9,377 nt of DNA, from positions 1 through 9,377 of the forward strand of contig VGDJ01000040.1 of the NCBI GenBank assembly GCA_016869775.1. The letters are read 5' to 3'. Made by a program: the position numbers and the translations under genes. Positions within the stretch are counted from its first letter, which is position 1, and the number at the start of each line of letters is the position of its first letter. Positions 1 to 6,747 of this stretch are shown piece after piece. The stretch is from Alphaproteobacteria bacterium (lineage in GTDB: Bacteria; Pseudomonadota; Alphaproteobacteria; Rickettsiales; UBA1997). The notes beneath the pieces are model-generated. The model made no database searches and had not been told where the DNA came from. It worked only from the letters and a program-made list of their open reading frames with translations.

Positions 1-1013
1 ATCATTTGCATTATAGCGCCCTCGATTCCTTGATGTGTAAAACTGAAAATTCCAATGGTTACAAAACCCATATGCGCTACCGACGAATAAGCTATCATTT
101 TTTTCATATCTTCTTGCATTAGGGCAACGAATGAGCCGTAAATTATAGCGATTAGACTAAGAGTGAATATTAGTCCCGAAAAATATTGCGATGCGAGTGG
201 AAATAGTGGCAATGAATAGCGGATAAATCCAAAAGCACCTAACTTGATTAAAATACCAGCTAATATAACCGAACCAGCGGTTGGGGCTTGAACGTGAGCA
301 TCTGGAAGCCATGTGTGGAATGGAAACATCGGCACTTTGACGGCAAAAGAAGCAAAAAATAATGCAAAAAATAATACTTGAAAATTGATTGGAAAATAGT
401 TCTTACAAATTGAAGTCAAAACTATGATGTCGGTGGTTTTGGTGTATAGATAAAGCAAAATTATACCGATCAAGAAAAATACCGAGCCGGCTAAGGTGTA
501 TATAAAAAACTTATAAGAAGCATAAATGCGATTTTCTCCGCCCCAAATTCCAATTACTAAAAACATTGGAATTAATGTGGCTTCAAAAAAAATGTAGAAA
601 AACAATAAATCAAGCGAGGCAAATGAGCCAATTACTAATGATTCGATAACTAAAAAAGCAATGACAAATTCTTTGACACGATCAGTTATTGATTTGTAGG
701 AAACAATATAACAAATTGGCGTTAGTAGCGCGGTTAAAAAAATCATGGTAACGGCCAAACCATCAACTCCAACAAAATATTTTATGTCAATTTCGCTAAA
801 AATTTTAAAGATTTGTTGAAACTGATAACCGCCCTCACGCCAATTATAAGAAGTCATTAGCGCTATCGATAAAATAAAATTTGCAACTCCAACAAAACAG
901 CCCAAGCCGAAATAAAAACTATTTTTTTGTTTGTTGAAAAACATCAATAAAAATGCCGAAATTAGAGGCAAAAAAATTAGCACCGACAAAATATCGAATT
1001 TAATAACATTCAT
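1..1013 (-). CDS. nuoM: NADH-quinone oxidoreductase subunit M, N-terminal part (runs off the left edge)
   Basis: The product is the antiporter-like membrane subunit NuoM of respiratory complex I, which helps couple NADH oxidation and quinone reduction to proton pumping across the inner membrane. The 337 visible codons begin MNVIKFDILSVLIFLPLISA and carry about ten hydrophobic segments (near 8-26, 34-54, 79-100, 113-129, 131-155, 168-190, 211-230, 246-267, 276-300 and 306-325). Family hallmarks are the segment around Glu144 (FFEATLIPMF), the buried Lys226 in FAVKVPMFPFHTWLPDAH, Lys257, and the loop EDMKKMIAYSSVAHMGF (301-317). NuoM is usually about 490-510 residues, so roughly one third is missing to the left. 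The start at 1013 is the first ATG after an in-frame TAA, with no clear Shine-Dalgarno. nuoL, commonly just upstream, is not there: the next gene is zapE in the opposite direction, so nuoM heads its own transcript here. Confidence 0.96.
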   Translation of the reverse strand, partial: MNVIKFDILSVLIFLPLISAFLLMFFNKQKNSFYFGLGCFVGVANFILSIALMTSYNWREGGYQFQQIFKIFSEIDIKYFVGVDGLAVTMIFLTALLTPICYIVSYKSITDRVKEFVIAFLVIESLVIGSFASLDLLFFYIFFEATLIPMFLVIGIWGGENRIYASYKFFIYTLAGSVFFLIGIILLYLYTKTTDIIVLTSICKNYFPINFQVLFFALFFASFAVKVPMFPFHTWLPDAHVQAPTAGSVILAGILIKLGAFGFIRYSLPLFPLASQYFSGLIFTLSLIAIIYGSFVALMQEDMKKMIAYSSVAHMGFVTIGIFSFTHQGIEGAIMQM

Positions 1014-1125
1014 GGATTTGAAATTTTATTCAAAGAAACGCGCGCACAAACCTGATGACTTTGTAAAGTTTAAAAATAAAATATTGGCCATTCAGATTGA
1101 TAACTTTTGTAAATTATTTAAGACA

Positions 1126-1154
1126 ATTTTATTTACGAAATCCATATTTATCAA
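1126..1154 (-). promoter_or_regulatory. Candidate sigma-70 promoter for nuoM
   Basis: Read on the minus strand, TTGATA (1149-1154) is followed after exactly 17 nt by TAAAAT (1126-1131). Each hexamer matches its consensus at five of six positions. This would start transcription near 1119, leaving a 5' leader of roughly 105 nt before the nuoM ATG. The -35 hexamer overlaps the end of an AT-only dyad (AATTTAAA-TT-TTTAAATT, 1153-1170). Such matches arise by chance in AT-rich DNA, so the call rests on the ideal spacing and on its place in a divergent spacer. Confidence 0.35.
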
Positions 1155-1196
1155 TTTAAATTTTTAAATTTCATAATCCCAAAATCTAGCCTCTAA

Positions 1197-2261
1197 ATGC
1201 AACTGGATAGCCCTCAAATAGCGGTAAAAAACAAACTCGATAATCTACTTAAAAAAATTTTAGAAAATCAATCTTCTAATCAATTTTTAGAGCACGTCGC
1301 AAAGTTTTTTAAATTTGAAAGTCGCGATCATTTATTTCATGGTTTTTATGTTTATGGTGGCGTTGGTCGAGGCAAAACCATGTTAATGAAAAATTTCTAC
1401 GAACAAATCCATTTTGTGCCCAAAAATTACTTTCATTTCAACGCTTTTATGACGCAAATTCACGAAAAACTTCATGAAATTCGTCAACATCACAAAAAAT
1501 ATCCCGATGAACTACATGAAGCTTTAAGAAGAATTATTCTAAACTCCCAAAAAAAAATCTTAAAAATTATTTGCTTTGACGAATTTCAAGTAGTTGATGT
1601 CGCTGATGCCATGTTGTTAGCAAGAATTTTTGAATATTTTTTTCATCACAAAATTATCGTAATAATTACCTCTAACATACACCCGCTTGAGCTTTATCCA
1701 AATGGTCTTCAGCGCGATTTATTTCTTAAATTTGTCAATGATATTTTGCTTAAAAATATTGAGGTTTTGAACCTTGATTCTAACACTGATTATCGGCTCT
1801 TTAATCGCACCAAAATTACCAAAAAATATTTTGTTTCGAATTCTAAAAATCGCCAAATTTTCAATGAAATTTTACAACAACTTGTTAAAGATATACCACG
1901 CAAAATAGCCAAAATAAAGGTTTGGGGACGAGAAATTAAAATCAAGAAATCATATAAAAATATCGCGGTTTTTGATTTTGAGGAATTATTTTTAGAAAAT
2001 TATTCGTCGGCCGATTATCGCGCAATTTGTAAAAAATATCAGACAATATTTTTAAAAAAAATACCGCAATTTAGCCCAGATAATATCAACGAAATTCGAC
2101 GCTTTACGCTCTTTATTGACGAGGCTTATGAACAAAAAATTATGATTATATTTTTGGCAAAAAATAATTTAAAAAAACTTGAAGAAATTACCCAATACGC
2201 CCCATATTTCGCGCGCACCATTTCGCGCATTCACGAAATCATCGCCGACAATTATAAGTAA
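1197..2261 (+). CDS. zapE: AFG1/ZapE-family cell-division ATPase
   Basis: This is a P-loop ATPase of the AFG1/LACE1/ZapE family. In E. coli, ZapE acts at the division ring under stress or low oxygen; the mitochondrial relatives take part in handling respiratory-chain subunits. The protein has Walker A GGVGRGKT (54-61), Walker B IICFDEFQVVDVADAM (124-139), a sensor-like TSN (158-160) followed by HPLELYPNGLQRDLF with the probable arginine finger near 173, and the family C-terminal signatures FDFEELF, SADYRAI and RRFTLFIDEAYE. At 354 residues it is close to the usual bacterial length of about 350-380. A TAA lies directly before the ATG, so no longer start in this frame is possible; no Shine-Dalgarno is evident. 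It diverges from nuoM and converges with waaA, so it is probably transcribed alone. Confidence 0.95.
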   Translation: MQLDSPQIAVKNKLDNLLKKILENQSSNQFLEHVAKFFKFESRDHLFHGFYVYGGVGRGKTMLMKNFYEQIHFVPKNYFHFNAFMTQIHEKLHEIRQHHKKYPDELHEALRRIILNSQKKILKIICFDEFQVVDVADAMLLARIFEYFFHHKIIVIITSNIHPLELYPNGLQRDLFLKFVNDILLKNIEVLNLDSNTDYRLFNRTKITKKYFVSNSKNRQIFNEILQQLVKDIPRKIAKIKVWGREIKIKKSYKNIAVFDFEELFLENYSSADYRAICKKYQTIFLKKIPQFSPDNINEIRRFTLFIDEAYEQKIMIIFLAKNNLKKLEEITQYAPYFARTISRIHEIIADNYK

Positions 2262-2280
2262 TTCAAATATTGCCGATGAT
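2238..2280. terminator. Possible bidirectional terminator between zapE and waaA (imperfect)
   Basis: An interrupted inverted repeat spans the zapE stop codon: ATCATCG (2238-2244) pairs with CGATGAT (2274-2280), and CAAT (2249-2252) pairs with ATTG (2269-2272). The bulge is unequal and the inner loop is 16 nt. A T-rich run (TTTTATTTTTTG) follows about ten bases later on the plus strand. Its place between convergent genes fits a terminator, but the stem is interrupted and the T-run is not adjacent, so support is weak. Confidence 0.22.
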
Positions 2281-2305
2281 GAGATATAAGTTTTATTTTT
2301 TGATT

Positions 2306-3607
2306 TCAAATTTTTAAGAGCAAAATTCTGTCCAAGGCTTCAACTATATGTTTGGCGGTGCTTTGCTTGTTAGATAAATATTTTTGAGCGTTAAAATTAT
2401 AAAAATTAACTTTACTTTCATCACTCAGAAAATTTTTTACACTATCAAATAAATCATTGTGATTGCGTACTACAATACAAGCCTGTTGAGAGCGTAAATT
2501 TTCATATAGTTCAAAATTATTTTGATAAAATTGACCCGAAATAACTGCGCAATTAAATTGCATGGCCTCAATCGGATTATGCCCTCCGATCGGCATTAAT
2601 GAACCACCCAAAAATATAAAATTGGTTAGAGAATAAAAAACTCCCAACTCGCCAAGAGTATCAACCACATAAAATTCGGTAGTTTTTTGAATTAAATCAT
2701 TTTTGGAGCGTAATCCATAATTTTTTCCAACTAAAAGCTTAGAAACCTCTTCAGATCGTGTCGGATGGCGTAAAATTATTATGGTAATTAAATCCACAAA
2801 ATGTTGTTTTAGCTTGTGGTGAGTTTCAATAATTATTGACTCTTCGCCTTGGTGGGTTGAGGAGCAAAGCCATATTTTGCGATTGCCAATCTGATTTTTA
2901 ATAGTAGCTAATTCTTCAAAGTCGACAGCAATTTTAGCGTTTTGGGATTTAAGATTTCCTTCAAAAAAAACGCTATTTTGAGTGAGGGTTTCAAGATTAT
3001 TTTTATCAACGAGACTTTGAGAAAATATTAGTGAAAAAAAGTCAAAAATATTGAATCCGATTTTCTTTAATTTTTGCCACTTTGCTAGAGATTTTTCTGA
3101 TATTCTTGCATTAATCAAAAAGCTTAAAATAGCTTTTTGTCGTGCACAATATATAAAGTTTGGCCAAATTTCTGACTCAATAAAAATGCAAGCTCGCGGA
3201 CGCCAATGGTTCAAAAATTTTTTTACAATAAAATAGCTATCAACAGGTAAAAATTGATGAATAATGCGATTTTCGAAAATTGGATTGGTGGTAATTTTTT
3301 GATGAATAATTTGCGCCGAAGTTATCGAGGTCGAGGTAAATAAGATTTTAATATTTTCAGAAAAATTGAGTAATTCTTCGATTAAAACCCAAGCCGAATT
3401 GGACTCGCCAACGCTCACAGCGTGAACCCACAATAATTTACAATTTTGTGGTGGAATTTGTGAAGTAATTGCAAATCTTTCAAGGTAGCGCGTTGAAGAC
3501 TCTTTGGATTTTATTTTGCGCCACAAAATATACAAAAACAAAATTGGCAAAATTATGGTCGACAAAGCTTGATAAAAAATTATCAACACCTTACCAGCCC
3601 CCTTCAT
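2306..3607 (-). CDS. waaA: 3-deoxy-D-manno-octulosonic acid (Kdo) transferase
   Basis: WaaA/KdtA transfers Kdo from CMP-Kdo to the lipid A precursor on the cytoplasmic face of the inner membrane, the first step of LPS core assembly. The 433-residue protein starts with a membrane anchor (about 7-29) and has the GT-B family motifs in order: VHAVSVGES (61-69) with the presumed catalytic Glu68, IESEIWPN (143-150), EGNLK (216-220), SSTHQGEE (249-256), RHPTR (280-284), DTLGELGVFY (316-325), FLGGSL (332-337) and GGHNPIEA (341-348). Length is normal for the family. Whether it adds one or two Kdo units cannot be read from the sequence. Its ATG overlaps the stop of the upstream ubiH-like gene as ATGA, and a GGAGG lies 6 nt upstream, so translational coupling is likely. 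It is the last gene of the minus-strand unit. An LPS gene argues against Anaplasmataceae-type bacteria that lack LPS. Confidence 0.95.
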   Translation of the reverse strand: MKGAGKVLIIFYQALSTIILPILFLYILWRKIKSKESSTRYLERFAITSQIPPQNCKLLWVHAVSVGESNSAWVLIEELLNFSENIKILFTSTSITSAQIIHQKITTNPIFENRIIHQFLPVDSYFIVKKFLNHWRPRACIFIESEIWPNFIYCARQKAILSFLINARISEKSLAKWQKLKKIGFNIFDFFSLIFSQSLVDKNNLETLTQNSVFFEGNLKSQNAKIAVDFEELATIKNQIGNRKIWLCSSTHQGEESIIIETHHKLKQHFVDLITIIILRHPTRSEEVSKLLVGKNYGLRSKNDLIQKTTEFYVVDTLGELGVFYSLTNFIFLGGSLMPIGGHNPIEAMQFNCAVISGQFYQNNFELYENLRSQQACIVVRNHNDLFDSVKNFLSDESKVNFYNFNAQKYLSNKQSTAKHIVEALDRILLLKI

Positions 3608-4791
3608 TCAATGCCTCCAGCGCTTTTAATAAAGAATTTTTTAATACTTGGCACAGAATTTATAATGCCCAAGCCCAAATTACGTAAACCAAAAAGTGAT
3701 AAATTAGAATTTTCAAAAATTGAATTCAAAACATCAGTCGCAATCACCATTTTTTTGGAATTGGCGCGCGCCTTGGAATTGTATTTTTTGATCAATTCAT
3801 CGGAACAAAAATCAAGCCCACTTAAAATGTATTGCGAGATCAGGTTTCGTAAAATGACAATATTTGCGATAGCCAAATTAAAACCTTGGCCAGCGATCGG
3901 ATGGACACCGCACGCTGAATCACCTACTAACAACAACTTTTGGTGATAAAACTTATCGGCCAAAACCATTGTTAAAGGATAAGAAAATTTACGAGAAATA
4001 ATTTCACATTTACCAAGACAATTCTCCATTTTTTTATGCAATTGTTGCAAAAAATTTTCATCATCTAAACCAAGCAATGTTGAAGCAATGCTATCGTTGA
4101 CAATCCAAACGATCGAAGATTGATTAGAATCTTGAAGGGGCAAAATTGCCAATGGTCCACTTGGTAAAAATCTTTCATAAGCAACCTGATTATGAGAAAT
4201 TTGGTGGTGAATTTTAAAAACAATGGCGGTTTGGTTATAATTTTTGATCGTTGTAGGAATTTTATATAACTGTCTAATCTTAGAAAATCTGCCATCGCAG
4301 GCAATAATTAATTTGGACTGAATTATTAAACCATTGTCTAATTTTATGGATGGAGATTTTGAAAATTCAATTTCTTGATAAAAATTTGGACAAAAAATCT
4401 GAATATTTTTTTGGTTAGAGATGCGATTTTTTAATGCTTCGAAGATAAAATGATTTTCAATAATTAAACCGAATTGCTGATTTTTTTTATCAAACTCGGC
4501 TCCAATAAAATCAAGGACAAAGGGTGATTTATAGTCGGTAATTTTTATATCAGAAATTTTTCCTGAGATTTTTTCGAGTTCTGAAAGAATCGAGAATTCA
4601 TCAAAAAGTTTTAGCGATGAAGAGGATATTGCATAGGCCCTTCCGTCTTCAGCACGCGCGTTGTTAAAAATTTGTTCTTTTTCAATTAAAGCAACAGAAA
4701 TTTGTGGTGATATTTGCGCAAGAGCGAGCGCACAAGTCATTCCAGCATATGAGCTTCCGATGATTGTGATATCAAATTTTTGGCAATTCAT
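3604..4791 (-). CDS. UbiH/UbiF/VisC/COQ6-family FAD-dependent hydroxylase, probable ubiquinone biosynthesis
   Basis: This is a class A flavoprotein monooxygenase of the ubiquinone ring-hydroxylase group. Visible marks are the N-terminal dinucleotide fold with a glycine-rich turn (IIGSSYAG, 10-17) and acidic Glu37 at the end of the second strand, DGRAYAIS (49-56), the DG motif CDGRFSKIR (165-173), and the GD motif LLVGDSACGVHPIAGQGFNLA (split around GD at 290-291), which binds the FAD ribityl and pyrophosphate. The first turn is GSSYAG rather than canonical GxGxxG, a modest deviation. At 395 residues it is of normal length. Paralogues that hydroxylate different ring carbons cannot be told apart by eye, so no gene symbol is given. 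It lies 25 nt after the aldolase stop and overlaps waaA by ATGA. Together with nuoM it fits a quinone-based respiratory chain. Confidence 0.9.
   Translation of the reverse strand: MNCQKFDITIIGSSYAGMTCALALAQISPQISVALIEKEQIFNNARAEDGRAYAISSSSLKLFDEFSILSELEKISGKISDIKITDYKSPFVLDFIGAEFDKKNQQFGLIIENHFIFEALKNRISNQKNIQIFCPNFYQEIEFSKSPSIKLDNGLIIQSKLIIACDGRFSKIRQLYKIPTTIKNYNQTAIVFKIHHQISHNQVAYERFLPSGPLAILPLQDSNQSSIVWIVNDSIASTLLGLDDENFLQQLHKKMENCLGKCEIISRKFSYPLTMVLADKFYHQKLLLVGDSACGVHPIAGQGFNLAIANIVILRNLISQYILSGLDFCSDELIKKYNSKARANSKKMVIATDVLNSIFENSNLSLFGLRNLGLGIINSVPSIKKFFIKSAGGIE
3614..3618 (-). promoter_or_regulatory. Shine-Dalgarno site of waaA, inside the ubiH-like gene
   Basis: GGAGG on the minus strand ends 6 nt before the waaA ATG and lies within the last codons of the upstream gene. 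It is one of only two strong Shine-Dalgarno sequences seen in the window. It supports the ATG at 3607 that forms the ATGA overlap. Confidence 0.75.
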
Positions 4792-4816
4792 TGAGGGTAA
4801 TTTTTGTGCAATAAAA

Positions 4817-5743
4817 TTATTTTCCTTGATATATTTTGATGATGTTTTCGAGCATTTTAAGAGCTTCTTCTTTAGGTCTTTGGAAAGTATTGCGTCCTAT
4901 AATAGAACCATTTGCACCACCTTTATAAATTTGACGAATTTCGTCATAAATTTCTTGCTCACCTTTGGCGTTGCCACCAGAAAAAACAACTATTCTTCGC
5001 CCATCAAAAGCGGTTTTAATAACGTGCTTGACTCTTTCTTCAAGAGTGTTCATAGGAATTTTAAGTTTTTCGTAAACTTTGATGGCTTCAAGATTTTCAA
5101 GCGCTTGAGTTGGAGGTTTAACTTTGATGATATGAGCTCCCAAGAGAGCCGCAATGTGAGTTGCGTATGCACAAATATCCATGGCAGTTTCACCAATTTT
5201 AGATAAATCTCCTCCGCGCGGATAAGACCACACAACCACCGCCAAGCCGTTATCCTTAGCCTCTTCGGATAAAGCGGTAATTTCTTCGAACATGTCGAAT
5301 GCCGCATCAGAACCCGGATAAATTGTAAAGCCAATTGCCGAGCAACCTAAACGCAAAGCATCCTTGATTGAAGCAGTTGTGGCTTGGTGTGGAGCGGTTC
5401 CGCCGTTATGAAGTGAATTTGATGAGTTGACTTTTAGGATTGTTGGAATTTGACCAGCAAATGTGTCAGCTCCAGCTTCAATCATACCGAGTGGCGCCGC
5501 ATAAGCATTTAACCCAGCTTCAATAGCAAGCTCAAAATGATAATGCGGGTTATAAGCTACTGGATTTAGGGCAAAGCTTCTGTCGGGGCCATGTTCAAAA
5601 CCTTGATCAACTGGCAAAATAACCATTTTGCCAGTTCCGCCTAATTTCCCATGCATTAAAATACGTGCAAGGTTGGCTTTAGTTCCAGCATTATCACTTT
5701 CGTAATATGAAAGGATTTTTTTAACAATCGGAGAGATTTTCAT
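4817..5743 (-). CDS. fbaB: Class I fructose-bisphosphate aldolase (FbaB/DhnA type)
   Basis: This Schiff-base aldolase interconverts fructose 1,6-bisphosphate with glyceraldehyde 3-phosphate and dihydroxyacetone phosphate in the cytosol. It belongs to the DhnA/FbaB family of bacteria and archaea, not the zinc-dependent class II. Motifs include ILPVDQGFEHGP (42-53), LHNGGTAPH (111-119), GFTIYPGS (138-145), VVWSYPRGG (170-178), GAHIIKVKPP (202-211) with the probable Schiff-base Lys207, FSGGNAKG (254-261), and the phosphate-binding end IIGRNTFQRP (281-290). At 308 residues it is of the expected size. It is visibly less AT-rich than its neighbours, as strongly conserved metabolic genes often are. 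It leads the minus-strand run toward the ubiH-like gene and waaA. The start follows a small ORF by a 4-nt ATGA overlap, and no Shine-Dalgarno is apparent. In a respiratory intracellular-type bacterium it could serve gluconeogenesis. Confidence 0.95.
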   Translation of the reverse strand: MKISPIVKKILSYYESDNAGTKANLARILMHGKLGGTGKMVILPVDQGFEHGPDRSFALNPVAYNPHYHFELAIEAGLNAYAAPLGMIEAGADTFAGQIPTILKVNSSNSLHNGGTAPHQATTASIKDALRLGCSAIGFTIYPGSDAAFDMFEEITALSEEAKDNGLAVVVWSYPRGGDLSKIGETAMDICAYATHIAALLGAHIIKVKPPTQALENLEAIKVYEKLKIPMNTLEERVKHVIKTAFDGRRIVVFSGGNAKGEQEIYDEIRQIYKGGANGSIIGRNTFQRPKEEALKMLENIIKIYQGK

Positions 5744-5850
5744 AAATTAATTTGCTTTAAAAATTGCTTTAAAAGAGATTGGTTTTGAGGATTAATCTGA
5801 AGAGATTTGAAACTCAAACTATAAATATTTTGTGGATTTTGGACGGCCAT
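5740..5850 (-). CDS. Possible small ORF (36 residues) overlapping the fbaB start
   Basis: On the minus strand an ATG at 5850 opens a 36-codon frame starting MAVQNPQNIYSLSF and ending KQFLKQINL. Its TGA overlaps the fbaB ATG in the ATGA arrangement seen at the ubiH-like/waaA junction. The frame is open further upstream to a TAG at 5905-5907, with a possible TTG start in between. The product is rich in Gln, Asn, Leu and Lys, has no Cys, Trp or membrane segment, and is not recognised. A direct repeat TTGCTTTAAAA (5752-5762 and 5764-5774, plus strand) lies inside it. No Shine-Dalgarno precedes the ATG. It may be a leader peptide coupling translation to fbaB, the remnant tail of a lost gene, or chance. 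Confidence 0.28.
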   Translation of the reverse strand: MAVQNPQNIYSLSFKSLQINPQNQSLLKQFLKQINL

Positions 5851-5909
5851 TTTTAAGATTTTAATTTTAATATACAATCCCTTAAATAACTCTAAAATCG
5901 CGGTCTAAA

Positions 5910-5927
5910 AAAACTTAATTAAGTTTT
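5910..5927. repeat. Perfect 18-bp palindrome with flanking A and T runs
   Basis: AAAACTTAATTAAGTTTT is identical to its own reverse complement. It is flanked by further A residues on the left (5907-5909) and by ATTTT on the right, extending the symmetry with one mismatch. With no central loop it is more like a protein-binding dyad than a strong hairpin, although on the minus strand it is followed by T residues and could act as a weak AT-only terminator. Its place in a divergent spacer allows a role as operator for either side; no regulator can be named. Confidence 0.5.
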
Positions 5928-6030
5928 ATTTTGCTATATTTTGTTTGTTGCAAATTTTTTTTTGAGTAACTAGAGTTTCGCACCCATTTTTTAACAAAAA
6001 AAATACAAATTCGAAAAAATTTATCTAAAA

Positions 6031-6060
6031 AAATTTCGAAAAATTTCGAAAAATTTCGAA
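6031..6060. repeat. Three perfect tandem copies of a 10-bp unit with phased A-tracts
   Basis: The unit AAATTTCGAA repeats at 6031-6040, 6041-6050 and 6051-6060, with a diverged continuation AAAATTTC. TTCGAA also occurs at 6010-6015. The A-to-T steps fall after 6019, 6033, 6043, 6053 and 6064, so the last four are 10, 10 and 11 bp apart, matching the DNA helical repeat. Such phasing is known to bend DNA. The array ends about 45 bp upstream of the rsmG start codon. Confidence 0.8.
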
Positions 6061-6107
6061 AAAATTTCTAAAATCTAGCAAAAACTCGTCTAAAAAATAA
6101 TTTTAAA

Positions 6108-6737
6108 ATGCAAATTGAGATTGAAAAAAACCAAATTTTTAAACAAATACAAAATTTTTATCCGCTAGAAATTGCTCAACAAAGACTGCTTGAATCGTTT
6201 GTTTTAAGCATTTTGCAAGAAAATCAAAAATTTAATTTTATTGGCAAATCGACCGTCGACGAAATCTGGCATCGCCATATTTTAGATTGCGCGCAATTGA
6301 TTCAATATGTTAAAGAACCTCGAGCAAAATTTGCTGACCTCGGCTCTGGCGCTGGACTCCCAGGAGTTGTTATGTCGATTCTTGGTTTAAAAGAAATTCA
6401 TTTAATCGAAAAATCTTTTCGCAAAGCTGATTTTTTACGTCGTATTAAAAATATTTCAAAAAATCGTATTTTTGTTCATCAAGCCAAACTTGAAGAACTT
6501 GATAACATGATTTTTGACTGTATTATGTCGCGAGCCCTAGCTTCACTTGACAAACTTTTAGAATATTGTCAAAAATTTTTAAAAAAAGACGGTTATTGCC
6601 TCTTTTTAAAAGGCAAAAATTTATCTGTCGAAATTGCCGAAGCTAAAAATAAATTTAACTTTGAATATGAGCTTTTTCCAAGCCTAACATCTGTCGAAAG
6701 CAACATTATTCGTATCACCAATATATCAACTAAATAA
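6108..6737 (+). CDS. rsmG: 16S rRNA (guanine-527-N7)-methyltransferase
   Basis: RsmG (GidB) methylates N7 of G527 in the 530 loop of 16S rRNA, using S-adenosylmethionine. The Rossmann-type SAM site is ADLGSGAGLPGVVMSI (76-91). Before it is the family segment KFNFIGKSTVDEIWHRHILDC (split at 41-61), including Trp54, Arg56, His57 and Asp60. After it come IEKSFRKADFLRRI (100-113), MSRALASLDKLLEY (140-153) and FLKGK (166-170). The length of 209 residues is typical. The usual alphaproteobacterial neighbours mnmG and parAB are not on either side. It is the first gene of a plus-strand trio and ends 10 nt before ald, with the ald ribosome binding site starting inside its stop codon. No Shine-Dalgarno is visible before its own ATG. 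Confidence 0.95.
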   Translation: MQIEIEKNQIFKQIQNFYPLEIAQQRLLESFVLSILQENQKFNFIGKSTVDEIWHRHILDCAQLIQYVKEPRAKFADLGSGAGLPGVVMSILGLKEIHLIEKSFRKADFLRRIKNISKNRIFVHQAKLEELDNMIFDCIMSRALASLDKLLEYCQKFLKKDGYCLFLKGKNLSVEIAEAKNKFNFEYELFPSLTSVESNIIRITNISTK

Positions 6738-6742
6738 AGGAG
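6736..6742 (+). promoter_or_regulatory. Strong Shine-Dalgarno site of ald
   Basis: AAAGGAG overlaps the rsmG stop codon and ends 5 nt before the ald ATG at 6748. It is the best ribosome binding site in the window and fixes the ald start. The neighbouring rsmG and rsmA starts have none, suggesting that ald is translated at a higher rate from a shared message. Confidence 0.85.
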
Positions 6743-6747
6743 AAAAT

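Larger units (their letters stand above)
5744..6107. other. AT-rich divergent spacer between fbaB (-) and rsmG (+)
   Basis: This 364-bp stretch must hold the start signals for both flanking transcription units. Visible contents are the possible small ORF at its left end, a perfect 18-bp palindrome (5910-5927), a 10-bp tandem repeat with phased A-tracts (6031-6060 and flanks), and five scattered copies of TCTAAAA. The only plus-strand sigma-70-like pair noticed is weak: TTGCAA (5948-5953), 17 nt, TAGAGT (5971-5976). No convincing promoter was found on either strand, and no tRNA or other RNA gene was seen. Confidence 0.7.

Noticed and set aside
931..1167. 78-codon plus-strand frame across the nuoM start and the zapE upstream spacer
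   Set aside because: It is antisense to the nuoM N-terminus in its first third, is Lys/Asn/Phe-rich as expected of chance frames in AT-rich DNA, and resembles no protein.
3604..3606. Possible reassigned UGA codon (alternative genetic code)
   Set aside because: TGA ends the ubiH-like gene at its expected length, and tryptophan is encoded by TGG in the recognised genes, so the standard bacterial code holds.
3051..3946. Plus-strand frames of 61-125 codons (3051-3236, 3469-3687, 3569-3946)
   Set aside because: All are antisense to waaA and the ubiH-like gene, which have clear family motifs in the opposite frame.
4065..4304. 79-codon minus-strand frame inside the ubiH-like gene
   Set aside because: Out-of-frame shadow of a gene with recognised DG and GD motifs; no independent signal.
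4661..5206. 181-codon plus-strand frame spanning the ubiH-like/fbaB junction
   Set aside because: Long but wholly antisense to the two conserved genes apart from their 25-nt gap; its composition reflects their codons read backwards.
5050..5334. 94-codon minus-strand frame inside fbaB
   Set aside because: Frame-shifted shadow of the aldolase, whose own frame carries all catalytic motifs.
5948..5976. TTGCAA-17-TAGAGT as a promoter for rsmG
   Set aside because: Only four of six matches in each hexamer in very AT-rich DNA; not strong enough to list as a feature.
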